This document shows positions 1 through 8,885 of a DNA stretch of 64,000 nucleotides, piece by piece. Within the stretch, counting starts at the first letter, position 1; each line of letters starts with the position of its first letter. Both the position numbers and the translations under genes were made by a program. The notes beneath the pieces are model-generated. The model made no database searches, was not told the origin of the DNA, and was given only the letters and a program-made list of their open reading frames with translations. Origin of the DNA: Clostridia bacterium. GTDB lineage: Bacteria > Bacillota > Clostridia > Oscillospirales > SIG627. The DNA lies in the NCBI GenBank assembly GCA_017517325.1, contig JAFWZW010000024.1:1-64000 (forward strand). The letters are read 5' to 3'.

Positions 1-68
1 GCAATAAGGGGAAGAGTGTGTTTTTTGTTGCTACCAAGGAAGAAGCAATCGAAATGCTGACAAAGTAA
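1..68 (+). CDS. C-terminal fragment of an unknown protein
   Basis: The frame is open from the window edge to a TAA at 66-68, giving 21 residues ending KEEAIEMLTK. The gene start lies outside the window and the fragment is too short to assign. It is followed after about 40 bp by a strong hairpin terminator, which supports a real gene end. It is convergent with lysS. Confidence 0.5.
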   Translation, partial: NKGKSVFFVATKEEAIEMLTK

Positions 69-107
69 ATTCCAATTTGTCGGTCAGTTTAATAAAAATA
101 TGCAAAA

Positions 108-150
108 ACACCCTATGACTTTTACGGTCATAGGGTGTCTTCATTTTTTC
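108..150. terminator. Bidirectional intrinsic terminator between the left-edge gene and lysS
   Basis: A perfect 12-bp stem ACACCCTATGAC/GTCATAGGGTGT (108-119 and 127-138) with a 7-nt loop is followed by a T-rich run on the plus strand. On the minus strand the stem is followed by TTTTTG, so it can also end the lysS operon. Confidence 0.8.
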
Positions 151-153
151 ATT

Positions 154-174
154 TGTCGTAAATATGTCGTAAAT
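154..174. repeat. Two tandem 10-bp repeats TGTCGTAAAT
   Basis: TGTCGTAAAT occurs at 154-163 and again at 165-174, a period of 11 bp, in the short non-coding stretch between the terminator and lysS. Function unknown. About one helical turn of spacing would suit a DNA-binding site, but two copies may be chance. Confidence 0.4.
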
Positions 175-228
175 CGGTTTTTGTGGGGTTACGAAAGCCC
201 TGTAATACCGCTATTTTACGGCATTTTC

Positions 229-1719
229 TCAATCAAGGGGCTTCATCGTTGGGAAGAGCAAGACGTCGCGGATGGAGGCGGAGTCGGTGAGGAGCATAAC
301 AAGGCGGTCGATGCCGAAGCCGAGGCCGCCCGTGGGAGGCATACCGTATTCCATTGCGGTGACATAGTCGTAATCCACCTCTGCCTTGGTATCGGGCTCG
401 GCGGCGCGCTTGGCGGCAACCTGAGTTTCGAAGCGTTCCTTCTGGTCAATGGGATCGTTGAGCTCGGAGAAGGCGTTGCCAAACTCGGTAGCGTTGATGA
501 AGTACTCGAAGCGCTCGGTGAAGCGGGGATCGGTGGGCTTCTTCTTTGCCAAGGGGCTGTTTTCAACGGGATAATCGTAAATGAAGGTGGGCTGAATGAG
601 GTTTTCTTCTACGTAGGCATCGAAGAACTCAATGAGAACGGTGCCGCAGGTAGCGTTGGCGGGAACCTCAACGTGATGCTCTTTGGCACAGGCACGGGCT
701 TCCTCGTCACTCTTCCAGGAATGGTAATCAACGCCGGCGTACTTCTTAACGGCCTCTACCATAGTCATTCTTTCCCAATGACCCATATCGATCTCTTTAC
801 CCTGATACCGGATGACGAGACCACCACAGATCTTTTCTGCAAGGGATTTATACAGCTCTTCCACCAGATCCATCATACCGTAGTAATCGGTAAAGGCCTG
901 ATAAAGCTCAACGGTGGTAAATTCGGGGTTGTGCTTGGTATCCATACCCTCGTTACGGAAGATTCTGCCCACCTCGTAGACGCGGTGCATACCGCCCACG
1001 ATGAGACGCTTCAGGTAAAGCTCGGTTTCAATACGCAGGTACATATCCATATCCAAGGTATTGTGGTGGGTAGCAAAGCTTCTGGCGGCGGCGCCGATCT
1101 CCATAGGCACCAAAATCGGGGTATCCACTTCCAAAAAGCCTTTGTTATCCAGATAATTACGCACTTCCTTGAGAATGGCGGAGCGCTTATAGAACACGTC
1201 CTTCACTTCAGGGTTGACGATGAGATCCACGTATCTCTGACGGTAGCGCATATCGGTATTGGTCAGACCGTGAAATTTTTCGGGCAGGGGGATGAGTGAC
1301 TTGGAGAGAAGGGTGATCTTCTTGCAATGAACGGAAACCTCGCCGGTTCGGGTCACGAACACGAAGCCCTCTACGCCAATGATATCACCGATATCCCATT
1401 TTTTGAAGGCAGCGTAGTCTTCTTCGCCCACGTCATCACGCTTGACGTAGAGCTGAATATTACCTTTTTCATCAGCAAGATTGCAGAAGGAGGCTTTACC
1501 CATAATACGGCGGCTGAGCATTCTGCCGGCGATACGGACTTCTCTTTCCTCCCCTTCCTGATAGTTTTCTTTGATCTCGGCGGAATAGGCATTGAAATCA
1601 AATTTGGTGATCTCATAGGGATTCTTACCCTGCTTTTGCAATTCGAAAAGCTTTTCGCGGCGAATTGCCACCTGCTCGCTGAAATTATCTTCTGTTTGAT
1701 TCTGAACGTTCTGATCCAT
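229..1719 (-). CDS. lysS: Lysyl-tRNA synthetase, class II
   Basis: Charges tRNA-Lys in the cytoplasm. The 496-aa length is typical. An N-terminal OB-fold anticodon-binding domain (about residues 55-160) precedes the class II catalytic core, with motif 1 around PILVPMEIGAAA, motif 2 FRNEGMDTKHNPEFT, and C-terminal motif 3 GLGFGIDRLVM. ATG start with AGGAAAAGGAAA just upstream. It lies 33 bp after greA and is the last gene of the long minus-strand operon that starts with the CdaR-like regulator; the lysS-greA pairing is common in Firmicutes. No T-box leader fits in the 33-bp gap, so expression depends on upstream transcription or an undetected internal promoter. Confidence 0.97.
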   Translation of the reverse strand: MDQNVQNQTEDNFSEQVAIRREKLFELQKQGKNPYEITKFDFNAYSAEIKENYQEGEEREVRIAGRMLSRRIMGKASFCNLADEKGNIQLYVKRDDVGEEDYAAFKKWDIGDIIGVEGFVFVTRTGEVSVHCKKITLLSKSLIPLPEKFHGLTNTDMRYRQRYVDLIVNPEVKDVFYKRSAILKEVRNYLDNKGFLEVDTPILVPMEIGAAARSFATHHNTLDMDMYLRIETELYLKRLIVGGMHRVYEVGRIFRNEGMDTKHNPEFTTVELYQAFTDYYGMMDLVEELYKSLAEKICGGLVIRYQGKEIDMGHWERMTMVEAVKKYAGVDYHSWKSDEEARACAKEHHVEVPANATCGTVLIEFFDAYVEENLIQPTFIYDYPVENSPLAKKKPTDPRFTERFEYFINATEFGNAFSELNDPIDQKERFETQVAAKRAAEPDTKAEVDYDYVTAMEYGMPPTGGLGFGIDRLVMLLTDSASIRDVLLFPTMKPLD

Positions 1720-1752
1720 TTTCCTTTTCCTTTTTTGCGTTACAAATTTTGC

Positions 1753-2226
1753 TTATAAGATCTCAAGGATCTTCATTTTGATGCTGCCACCGGGGGTTTC
1801 GGCTACGGCTTCCTCCCCTGCTTTTTTGCCAAGGAGGGCTTTTCCGATGGGAGATTCATCGCTGATCTTGTTTTCCATGGGATCGGATTCGGTGGAGCCC
1901 ACGATGGTGTAGACCACTTCTTCGTCAAATTCAAGATCGTAAACCTTTACGGCAGAGCCAACGCTTACCTTGCTCTTCTTGCCCTTGGAGGGTTGAATGA
2001 TCTCAACGTTTTCAAGGGAATCCTCCAGCTCGGCGATGTGGCGTTCCACTTCTGCCTGCTCGTTCTTTGCTTCGTCATATTCGCTGTTTTCGGAAAGATC
2101 ACCGAAGGCTTTTGCCTGTTTCAGTGCTTCTGCTACCTCCTTGCGCTTCACGACCTTCAGGTATTCCAGTTCTTCCTTGAGTTTCTGCAGACCTTCTGCG
2201 GTGACAAAAGTGGGTTTAGATGCCAT
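1753..2226 (-). CDS. greA: Transcription elongation factor GreA
   Basis: Rescues backtracked RNA polymerase by stimulating transcript cleavage. At 157 aa it has normal length, with the N-terminal coiled coil (about 10-75, including [13 protein letters not shown] with the acidic tip residues) and a C-terminal FKBP-like domain with the [14 protein letters not shown] motif. ATG start preceded by AGAGGAG. The 57-bp gap from the M23 gene is very A/T-rich and contains TATAAT, but no good minus-35 is placed for it, so a separate promoter is only possible. Confidence 0.96.
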   Translation of the reverse strand: MASKPTFVTAEGLQKLKEELEYLKVVKRKEVAEALKQAKAFGDLSENSEYDEAKNEQAEVERHIAELEDSLENVEIIQPSKGKKSKVSVGSAVKVYDLEFDEEVVYTIVGSTESDPMENKISDESPIGKALLGKKAGEEAVAETPGGSIKMKILEIL

Positions 2227-2283
2227 AATACTATACTCCTCTAAATATATTATCTAAATTATAATAGACAAAATTAATTGATC

Positions 2284-3468
2284 TTACCACGGATTGGGCA
2301 GATATTTCATAGGGTCTACGCGCTCCTTACCATTTTCAGTGGGGGCATACAGAGTCAGATGTAGATGCGGTCCGGTGGAATCACCCGTAGAGCCGATCTT
2401 ACCTACCTGCTGGCCTTGGGAAACGTGCTGACCGTAAGATACGCTGAAGGAATCCAGATGGGCGTAATAGGAAACGAAGCCACCACCGTGATCGACTACT
2501 ACAAGGTTACCCCAATCCCAAAAGCTACCGCAGGTAATGACGGTTCCTGCGGCTATGGCAAGGGCGGGAACCTTACCGTTATTCACCCAGCCGCCAACGT
2601 GTATATCAAGCCCCGTATGGTACCCCTTAACGAAGCCGCGGGAAAAATAGCCGGGGTTTGTTGCAGGCAAGGGCCAACAAAACGAGCCGTTGTAAGTGCC
2701 TTGGGTTTTGCTGTTAATACTTTGTACGAGTTTATCGATACGGTCTTCGATTTCCTTCTTGGTTGCATTGGCACGGTTCATGGCAGTTTCCTGTACTTCG
2801 CGATTGTCCTTCAATTCTTCCAGACGTTTTGCCAGCTCCGCGCGCTTTTCATCCATGATCTTCAGGGTCTCCTGATACTCGGCTTGCTTAGTTTCACAGG
2901 TTGCCAAAGCAATTTCGATCTCCTGCTTGGCCTTTTCAACCGATTTTTTGTTGGAAAGAAGGCTCTCTATGATCTTTCGGTCGTATTCCAGCATATCGCT
3001 GATTACTTCGGAACGAGAAATGATATCGGAAAGATCGGAGGAACCGAGAACAAAATCAATATAGCTCATACTGCCGCTTTCCTGGGCAAAGATCAATCTC
3101 TCCTTGAATAGATCGTAGTTGCGGTTCATCTGATCGTTCAGGGTATTGATCTCTTTTTCTTTGGTTTGAGCCAATGCGGTATATTCCGCAATGAGAGCGG
3201 ATTGGGTCTCCAATTGCTGTTGGTAAGTGCTGATCTCATCATAGAGGAGGTTGATCTCCTCCTGCGCTTTGGCTTCATCCGCTCTGGCGGCTGCCAGACG
3301 GTCGGCGATCTGCTTCCGTTCTTCTTCCAAAGCCTTTAATTGGCTTTCCAATTGGTTTTTCGCTGCAACGTCTTCCTGCAGGGTGGTTGCATCGGCACCG
3401 AAAATGAGAAGTGAGCTCATCAGCACCGTCATACAGAGAAAGAGCGATAATAGCCTTTTCTGATTCAA
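2284..3468 (-). CDS. Exported coiled-coil M23 (LytM) peptidase, EnvC-like, copy B
   Basis: Probable peptidoglycan endopeptidase or amidase activator acting outside the membrane under FtsEX control. It starts with TTG behind AAAGGAGGAAA. Residues 1-27 form a signal peptide, about 30-250 is a long coiled coil containing the SSDLSDIISRSEVISDML hook, and the C-terminal third is an M23 domain with intact zinc ligands (H and D of HTGLD, HLDS after YYA, and HLHL). It is a tandem paralogue of the gene at 3503-4681, with the same layout and near-identical hook. Co-directional with ftsE-ftsX-S41, 34 bp after its twin. Because the metal ligands are kept, I expect catalysis, unlike EnvC itself, which is degenerate. 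Confidence 0.88.
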   Translation of the reverse strand: MNQKRLLSLFLCMTVLMSSLLIFGADATTLQEDVAAKNQLESQLKALEEERKQIADRLAAARADEAKAQEEINLLYDEISTYQQQLETQSALIAEYTALAQTKEKEINTLNDQMNRNYDLFKERLIFAQESGSMSYIDFVLGSSDLSDIISRSEVISDMLEYDRKIIESLLSNKKSVEKAKQEIEIALATCETKQAEYQETLKIMDEKRAELAKRLEELKDNREVQETAMNRANATKKEIEDRIDKLVQSINSKTQGTYNGSFCWPLPATNPGYFSRGFVKGYHTGLDIHVGGWVNNGKVPALAIAAGTVITCGSFWDWGNLVVVDHGGGFVSYYAHLDSFSVSYGQHVSQGQQVGKIGSTGDSTGPHLHLTLYAPTENGKERVDPMKYLPNPW

Positions 3469-3502
3469 AGGCGTTTCCTCCTTTCAACAAATGATATTAT
3501 AA

Positions 3503-4681
3503 TCAACCGGGATAGATAACAAATTTTTCGGGGTCACTGCGAACAAAATTACCATTTTCATCGGGGGCGTAAATCACAAGGTGCAGGTGGGGGCCGGTAG
3601 ACTGACCGGTACTGCCGATCTTTCCCACCTGCTGGCCTTGGATCACTCTCTGGCCGAGGGAGACGCTGATGGAATCCAAATGGGCATAATAGGAAAGATA
3701 GCCGCCGCCGTGGTCAACCACCACGAGATTGCCCCAGTCCGAATAGGTGCCGACACGCACGACATCGCCGGCGGCCACGGAAATTGCAGGGATCTTGCCG
3801 TTATTGACCCAGCCGCCCACACCGATATCAAGACCGGAATGGCCTGAATGGAACTTCTGGGTAATATAGCCGGGGGAAGTTGCGGGCAAGGGCCAGATGA
3901 AGCCGGTAGGACCGGGCTTTGAAGCTGACATTGCCGCCAGCTTTTTATTGATCTTATCAATTTCATCTTCCGTTTTTTTCTTGGCGGCATTGACAATATT
4001 CAGGGCTGCCTGAGCCTTCTTTTGATTTCCCTGCAGGGTTTCAAGGAGTGCGTCCGCCTCTGCCTTCTTCTCCTTCAAGGTGGCAACGATTGCTTCGTAT
4101 TCCGCCTCTTTGGCCTTAGACTCCTTCAGTGCAGCATCAACCTCTGCCTTGGCAGCTTCCACGGCCTTTTTATCGGCGGTCAGGTCTTCGATGATCTTAC
4201 GATCGTGCTCTAACATATCGTTGATCACTTCAGAACGGGAAATAATATCCGAAAGGTCGGAGGAGCCCAATAGGAAATCGATATAGCTCATATTACCGCT
4301 TTCCTGAGCAAAGACCAAACGGGTTTTAAAATACTCGAAATTCTTTTGGATCTGGGCGTTCAGCACCTGAATCTCCGCTTCCTTGGCCTTAGCCAGAGCG
4401 GTATATTCAGAAATTAGACTGACCACCGTATTCAGCTGATTTTGGTAGGAATTCATTTCGTCATAAAGAAGCTGAATGATGACCAGTTGATCCGCAACCT
4501 CTTTTTTTGCACGTGCAAGATCGTTCTGCAGGCTTGCCAGTTCTTTTTTTTGAGAAGCCAAAAGGCTATTCAATTCATTCTTTTGTTGTTCGTAGTTTAC
4601 AGCCCCCGAAAAAAGAGAGCAACAGCCCAAAACCATAGCAAAGCAAAGCAGAAAAGAGATCAGCCGTTTGCTTCGTTTCAT
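3503..4681 (-). CDS. Exported coiled-coil M23 (LytM) peptidase, EnvC-like, copy A
   Basis: 392-aa partner of the following gene and likely a cell-separation hydrolase. Signal peptide at residues 1-27, coiled coil at about 30-250 with the shared SSDLSDIISRSEVI segment, and an M23 domain with HSGLD, YYAHLDS and GPHLHL zinc-ligand motifs. Start ATG with AAAGGAG. It sits 26 bp downstream of the S41 protease and two genes downstream of ftsX. In Gram-positive and Gram-negative bacteria the FtsEX complex activates coiled-coil murein hydrolases or their activators, so this is the natural effector. Confidence 0.9.
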   Translation of the reverse strand: MKRSKRLISFLLCFAMVLGCCSLFSGAVNYEQQKNELNSLLASQKKELASLQNDLARAKKEVADQLVIIQLLYDEMNSYQNQLNTVVSLISEYTALAKAKEAEIQVLNAQIQKNFEYFKTRLVFAQESGNMSYIDFLLGSSDLSDIISRSEVINDMLEHDRKIIEDLTADKKAVEAAKAEVDAALKESKAKEAEYEAIVATLKEKKAEADALLETLQGNQKKAQAALNIVNAAKKKTEDEIDKINKKLAAMSASKPGPTGFIWPLPATSPGYITQKFHSGHSGLDIGVGGWVNNGKIPAISVAAGDVVRVGTYSDWGNLVVVDHGGGYLSYYAHLDSISVSLGQRVIQGQQVGKIGSTGQSTGPHLHLVIYAPDENGNFVRSDPEKFVIYPG

Positions 4682-4707
4682 AAAAAACTCCTTTAATGTG
4701 CGGTTTA

Positions 4708-5901
4708 TTAAGAAAGATTCAATGCTTTCATCGCATCCTGAAGCTGGGTATCATCACTGTGGGGAACGAGATAGTGATTGGAATGACCCAGTTTGCTTTC
4801 AACATCGGGAATGACACCCACGCCCTCAAAGCCCGGAGAGGTAGGCGGGGTGAAGGTGGCCTCGGAAAGGAGAATGGCGGAGCCGTCATCCATTTCCAAA
4901 ACGGTTTGCAGGGTACCTTTTCCATAGGTGGTCTCCCCTACCAAGGTTGCGGCACCGAAATCACGCAGGGTAGCGGCAAATAATTCGGGGGCACAGGCAG
5001 TGGCAGAATTGGTGATCACGGACATAGGAAGAGAAAAGGCATTCTTATCGCTCTTTACCACCGATTCCTTGCCCTTGTGATCGATCTTTTTCATCAAAAC
5101 CCCTTCGGGAAGAAGGCGATCCAGCATTGCGCAGGCGGCTTCCACGTCGGAGCCGACATTGCCGCGCACGTCAAAGACAATGCCCTGAGCACCTGCCGAG
5201 GTAACGGCGCTCATAGCGGAAGAAAACTCATCGGGCGTGGACGAGGTAATATCAAAAATCTGAATATAACCGGCACGCTCCGTGAGCATTTCGTAGTGAA
5301 CGGTAGGCTCCTGCATTTCCTGACGGGTCAGGGTAAAGGGCATTTCCAGCACCTGAGCAGCCACTCTGCGCTTCACGGTAATCGTGACCTGAGAGCCGGC
5401 ATCACCGGAAAGAGCCTGAACGGCACCTGCAAAGCCAAGATCGGATACGGGCGTATCGCCGATCATATAAAGCACATCGCCCTTCTGGATGCCGCTTTGC
5501 ATTGCAGGGGAAGATGGAAACACGGCGTATACGGTAACCTCGCCGCTGTTTTCATTGTAAGTGAAGCGGGCACCGATGCCGATGCCGCTCCCCTTTTTTT
5601 CATCTTGATATTGGCGGTATTCCCGGGCAGAAAGGTAGCGGGAATAGGGATCGGAAAGGGAGGAAACGTAACCGCGGATCAAGCCGTCCTCCAGCGCATC
5701 CTCCTCCACGGCGCCTTTAAAATTCTCACGGATGAGAATATCTGCCTGCGCCAGCTTTGAGAAATCGGACTGGGTCTTGGTAAGCGTATCCACCTTTTTC
5801 TGATACTGATTTTCAACGAAGTTGTAGGTAATCTGAAAGGTAAGAAGCACCGTAAAAAGAATCAAAACCATAGCAGTAGCAAGGGGGATTCTTTTTTTCA
5901 C
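4708..5901 (-). CDS. Membrane-anchored S41 (CtpA-type) PDZ protease with Cys at the usual Ser position
   Basis: C-terminal processing peptidase family, expected to act on exported proteins. GTG start with TGGAGGTGA upstream; one N-terminal membrane anchor (about 5-27); PDZ domain at about 105-190; S41 core to the C-terminus. Aligned by eye on the conserved LRD and GETTYGKG segments, the catalytic motif TASA(S)E reads TACAPE, so the nucleophile Ser is Cys (TGT codon), while the catalytic Lys in YGKG is kept. It could be a cysteine variant or inactive. It lies between ftsX (26 bp) and the M23 pair (26 bp), a common clostridial arrangement that suggests a role in controlling these hydrolases. 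Confidence 0.88.
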   Translation of the reverse strand: MKKRIPLATAMVLILFTVLLTFQITYNFVENQYQKKVDTLTKTQSDFSKLAQADILIRENFKGAVEEDALEDGLIRGYVSSLSDPYSRYLSAREYRQYQDEKKGSGIGIGARFTYNENSGEVTVYAVFPSSPAMQSGIQKGDVLYMIGDTPVSDLGFAGAVQALSGDAGSQVTITVKRRVAAQVLEMPFTLTRQEMQEPTVHYEMLTERAGYIQIFDITSSTPDEFSSAMSAVTSAGAQGIVFDVRGNVGSDVEAACAMLDRLLPEGVLMKKIDHKGKESVVKSDKNAFSLPMSVITNSATACAPELFAATLRDFGAATLVGETTYGKGTLQTVLEMDDGSAILLSEATFTPPTSPGFEGVGVIPDVESKLGHSNHYLVPHSDDTQLQDAMKALNLS

Positions 5902-5927
5902 GTTCGTTCACCTCCAAAAAGTACCGA

Positions 5928-6848
5928 TTAATCCTTATTGTATTTGCGAAGTGAGATCAAGCTTCCGATAACACCGAGACCGATGCCGATGACGAAGAAG
6001 GTAATGATAAAGTCACGAAGGAGATATTCAAAGGGAAGGATCGAAATGATATCGATATCGCCCACGATCTTTACGGCAAAGACCTTATAGATGGCGTACT
6101 GAAGACCGAAGGCAACGCCTGCGGAAAAGCCGCCCAAAAAGATGCCTTCCAAAACAAAGGGGAACGCCACAAAGAAGCCGGATGCGCCCACGTAGCGCAT
6201 AATGGAAACCTCTTCACGGCGGGAGAACACCGCGAGCTTGATGGTATTCATAATGATAAAGACCGAAACCACCAGAAGCAGGATCATAATCCAGGAGAAC
6301 ACCAAAGAGATGATGTTTTTGATCTCGTCGATCTTTTGTGCCACTTCTCTTCTGTCGTTGATCTTATCCACGGAGCCGAAGGTATCCTCCTGCTCGTTCA
6401 TATTTTTGATCTGATAGGTAATATCCGTCACCTTAGAGGAATCGGAATAGGTGATGATCAATTCATCCTTGCAGGGGTTATCGTCGTCATACATTTGCAG
6501 AATATCACCGTAATCACCGTAGTCGTCAAAGAGGTTGCGAAGCACCTGATCCTTGGTGACCCATTCCACGCTTTCCACGCTGACGTTTTTCAGATTCAGG
6601 ATCTTTTCACGGAGCAGCTCGGTGGTATGATCCTCCGTTTCCTTGGAAACGAACACGACGATCTTATTATAGGTATTTACTTCCTGCAGGTTGTGATCCA
6701 GGTTAACGTTCACGGCCCAAGTACAACCCGTAACCAAAAGGGCGGAGGCCAGAACGAAGACCGTTGCAAGGCTCATCAAGCTGTTTCTGAAAATACCCTG
6801 AAAGGCAAGGCGGAAAAAGTAGCCGACGTTATAGAATCTAAACCTCAT
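5928..6848 (-). CDS. ftsX: Cell division ABC transporter permease FtsX
   Basis: Transmits FtsE ATPase cycles across the membrane to activate murein hydrolases. At 306 aa it has the FtsX plan: TM1 at about 20-45, a large extracytoplasmic domain (about 50-180), then three more TM segments, with the cytoplasmic RREEVSIMRYVGAS loop typical of the family. ATG start with GGGAGG upstream; overlaps the end of ftsE by 11 bp, indicating translational coupling. Its extracellular loop is the expected docking site for the M23 proteins encoded downstream. Confidence 0.95.
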   Translation of the reverse strand: MRFRFYNVGYFFRLAFQGIFRNSLMSLATVFVLASALLVTGCTWAVNVNLDHNLQEVNTYNKIVVFVSKETEDHTTELLREKILNLKNVSVESVEWVTKDQVLRNLFDDYGDYGDILQMYDDDNPCKDELIITYSDSSKVTDITYQIKNMNEQEDTFGSVDKINDRREVAQKIDEIKNIISLVFSWIMILLLVVSVFIIMNTIKLAVFSRREEVSIMRYVGASGFFVAFPFVLEGIFLGGFSAGVAFGLQYAIYKVFAVKIVGDIDIISILPFEYLLRDFIITFFVIGIGLGVIGSLISLRKYNKD

Positions 6849-7521
6849 CGAACATACCTCCCTTGCGATCGCTTACCACTTCCCCATCCTTCATGGTGAT
6901 AACGCGCTTTTTGTAATAGTTGACCAGATTGACGTTATGGGTAATAACGATGACCGTTTTGCCCAATTTGTTGACACGGAGAAGAAGCTCCATAATTTCA
7001 ATTGCCATATAAGGGTCCACGTTGGCAGTGGGCTCGTCTGCAATGATGACGCTGGGGTTATTCACCAGCGCACGGGCAAGGGCAACTCGCTGCTGTTCGC
7101 CGCCGGAAAGCTCTGCGGGCTTGCAGGCGCCTTTTTCCTCAAGACCCACAAGCTTTAAGAAATTGGCAACTCTTGCCTTGATGGTCTTTTTTGATTCTCC
7201 CACAACGTGCATCGCAAAGGCAATGTTTTCGGCGGCGGTCATATTGGGAAGAAGGCGGAAGTCCTGAAACACGATGCCGATGGTGCGGCGAAGCTTAGGC
7301 ACCTTAAAGCGGCTCATACGGGAAACGTTGAATTTATCAATGGTAATACGGCCGCCGGAGGGCTTTTCTTCGCACAGGAGAAGCTTGGTCAGAGTGGTCT
7401 TGCCGGCACCGCTGGCACCCACGATGAACACAAATTCCCCATCCTGAATTTCAAGATCTACGTTTTTCAGGGCGCGGGTCCCATTGGGGTAGACCTTGGT
7501 TACGTTATTAAATATTATCAT
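6838..7521 (-). CDS. ftsE: Cell division ATP-binding protein FtsE
   Basis: ABC ATPase of 227 aa, the usual FtsE size. Walker A GASGAGKTT at about 37-45, Q-loop VFQDFRLLPNMT, signature LSGGEQQR, Walker B VIIADEPTANVD, and switch His in VITHN are all present. ATG start with AGAGGA. It is the second gene of the operon, 31 bp after the CdaR-like regulator, and overlaps ftsX. Confidence 0.97.
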   Translation of the reverse strand: MIIFNNVTKVYPNGTRALKNVDLEIQDGEFVFIVGASGAGKTTLTKLLLCEEKPSGGRITIDKFNVSRMSRFKVPKLRRTIGIVFQDFRLLPNMTAAENIAFAMHVVGESKKTIKARVANFLKLVGLEEKGACKPAELSGGEQQRVALARALVNNPSVIIADEPTANVDPYMAIEIMELLLRVNKLGKTVIVITHNVNLVNYYKKRVITMKDGEVVSDRKGGMFDEV

Positions 7522-7552
7522 TTGAAATCCTCTTTTTTTGTGTTGATACGGA

Positions 7553-8635
7553 TCAATACTTTCCGGGCTTGGAGGCGAGATACTTTTTCACCATCAGCGC
7601 CACCTTAAAGGTGATGGCGTGTTCAAATTCACGAAGGTCAAGACCCGTGATCTTGCGGATCTTTTCAAGGCGGTAGACCAGAGTGTTACGGTGAACGAAG
7701 AGCTTGCGTGAGGTTTCGGAAACGTTGAGGTTATTTTCAAAGAAGCACTGAATGGTCAGAAGCGTTTCACGGTCAAGGCTTTCCAGCGCCCCCTTTTTGA
7801 ATACTTCGTTGAGGAACATTTCACAAAGAGTGGTAGGCAGCTGGTAGATCAATCTGCCAATGCCGAGATTTTCATAGTTGACAACGTTCTTTTCCGTGTC
7901 AAAAACTTTGCCCACTTCAATGGCGGCCTGCGCCTCTTTATAGGCACGGGCAAGATCCTTCAGGGTAGAGGCAACGGTACCGAGGCCCACCGTTACCTTT
8001 AGATAGAATTCGCCCTGAATGGTATCCACGATATTGCGGGCAAGCTTTTCTGCCTGCTCCCACTCGCCTGCCGCAAGCTCGTGGATCAGAACCACGTCGT
8101 TCTCACCGACGCTGATCACGTAATCACGGTTGCGATCAGGGAACATATTCTGGATCACGTCAACGGGAACAATATCCCCTTTGTTGGTAAATTTGATCAG
8201 GTATACGGCACGTTCCGCTTCGTTATTGACGTGAAGCTCCTTGGATTTCACATAAATATCGCTGGGGAGGATATTATCCAGAATGATATTTTTAATAAAA
8301 CTGGATTTATCGTACTTTTCGTCATAGAGCGCCTTGATCTGCCCCAAGGAAATACAAAGCAGATTGGAGGTGAATTTAGCGGACTGATCGTCCCCCTCCA
8401 CAAACACGTAGTACTCCGTTTTACCGTAAGCCCCTACGGGACGAAAGAGGAAGCCCGCGGCAATAAAGGTTTCCCCCGTGTAATACAATTCTTCCTTCAC
8501 GCCATCGATCACCTCGCCGATACGCCCCAATTCACTGCAGGCAATAATGACCCCATCCACGTCTACAACGCCGATGGTGCGATCAACCGCATCCTTCATT
8601 TGATGCACGACACTTTGGAACAATCTGTTCGACAT
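7553..8635 (-). CDS. PucR/CdaR-family transcriptional regulator
   Basis: 360-aa DNA-binding regulator. The N-terminal 120 residues resemble a putative sugar-diacid or ligand-sensing domain (DRTIGVVDVDGVIIACSEL), the middle region (about 150-260) resembles the degenerate GGDEF-like domain of CdaR, and the C-terminus has a PucR-type helix-turn-helix (about 295-350: FFENNLNVSETSRKLFVHRNTLVYRLEKI). Genes of this type often precede ftsE in Clostridia, but I cannot name its ligand. It is first in the operon, with a good promoter at 8709-8737. Confidence 0.85.
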   Translation of the reverse strand: MSNRLFQSVVHQMKDAVDRTIGVVDVDGVIIACSELGRIGEVIDGVKEELYYTGETFIAAGFLFRPVGAYGKTEYYVFVEGDDQSAKFTSNLLCISLGQIKALYDEKYDKSSFIKNIILDNILPSDIYVKSKELHVNNEAERAVYLIKFTNKGDIVPVDVIQNMFPDRNRDYVISVGENDVVLIHELAAGEWEQAEKLARNIVDTIQGEFYLKVTVGLGTVASTLKDLARAYKEAQAAIEVGKVFDTEKNVVNYENLGIGRLIYQLPTTLCEMFLNEVFKKGALESLDRETLLTIQCFFENNLNVSETSRKLFVHRNTLVYRLEKIRKITGLDLREFEHAITFKVALMVKKYLASKPGKY

Positions 8636-8708
8636 ATTCTTTCTCCTTTACGGAATGCATTGAGATCAATCTTGTTAAAATCCACAAAAGTGCAGACAAA
8701 CCATAAGC

Positions 8709-8737
8709 ATTATACACAATAAGATTTGATTTTTCAA
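8709..8737 (-). promoter_or_regulatory. SigA-type promoter of the CdaR-ftsEX-M23-greA-lysS operon
   Basis: Reading the minus strand: TTGAAA (8737-8732), a 17-bp spacer, and TATAAT (8714-8709). The leader to the regulator start is about 70 nt. The rest of 8636-8849 is A/T-rich with no other feature that I see. Confidence 0.8.
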
Positions 8738-8849
8738 GAGAAAATTATAATTTTTAACAAATTAAAGTGAAAAAAATTGTCTTTTTTCACCAATGTTGCT
8801 CAAAAACAGAAAAGATTGGCATTTTTTCTTCGTTTTGTGCACAAATTAC

Positions 8850-8878
8850 AAAAGAAAGAACGGCTTTTTGCCGTTCTT
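8850..8878 (-). terminator. Terminator after rsmE
   Basis: Perfect 9-bp stem AAGAACGGC/GCCGTTCTT (8856-8864 and 8870-8878) with a 5-nt loop, followed on the minus strand by TTCTTTTG, seven bases past the rsmE stop. Confidence 0.8.
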
Positions 8879-8885
8879 AAACTGC

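Noticed and set aside
1720-1752. T-box leader for lysS (and likewise for aspS at 53170-53214)
   Set aside because: The gaps are 33 and 45 bp, too short for a T-box.
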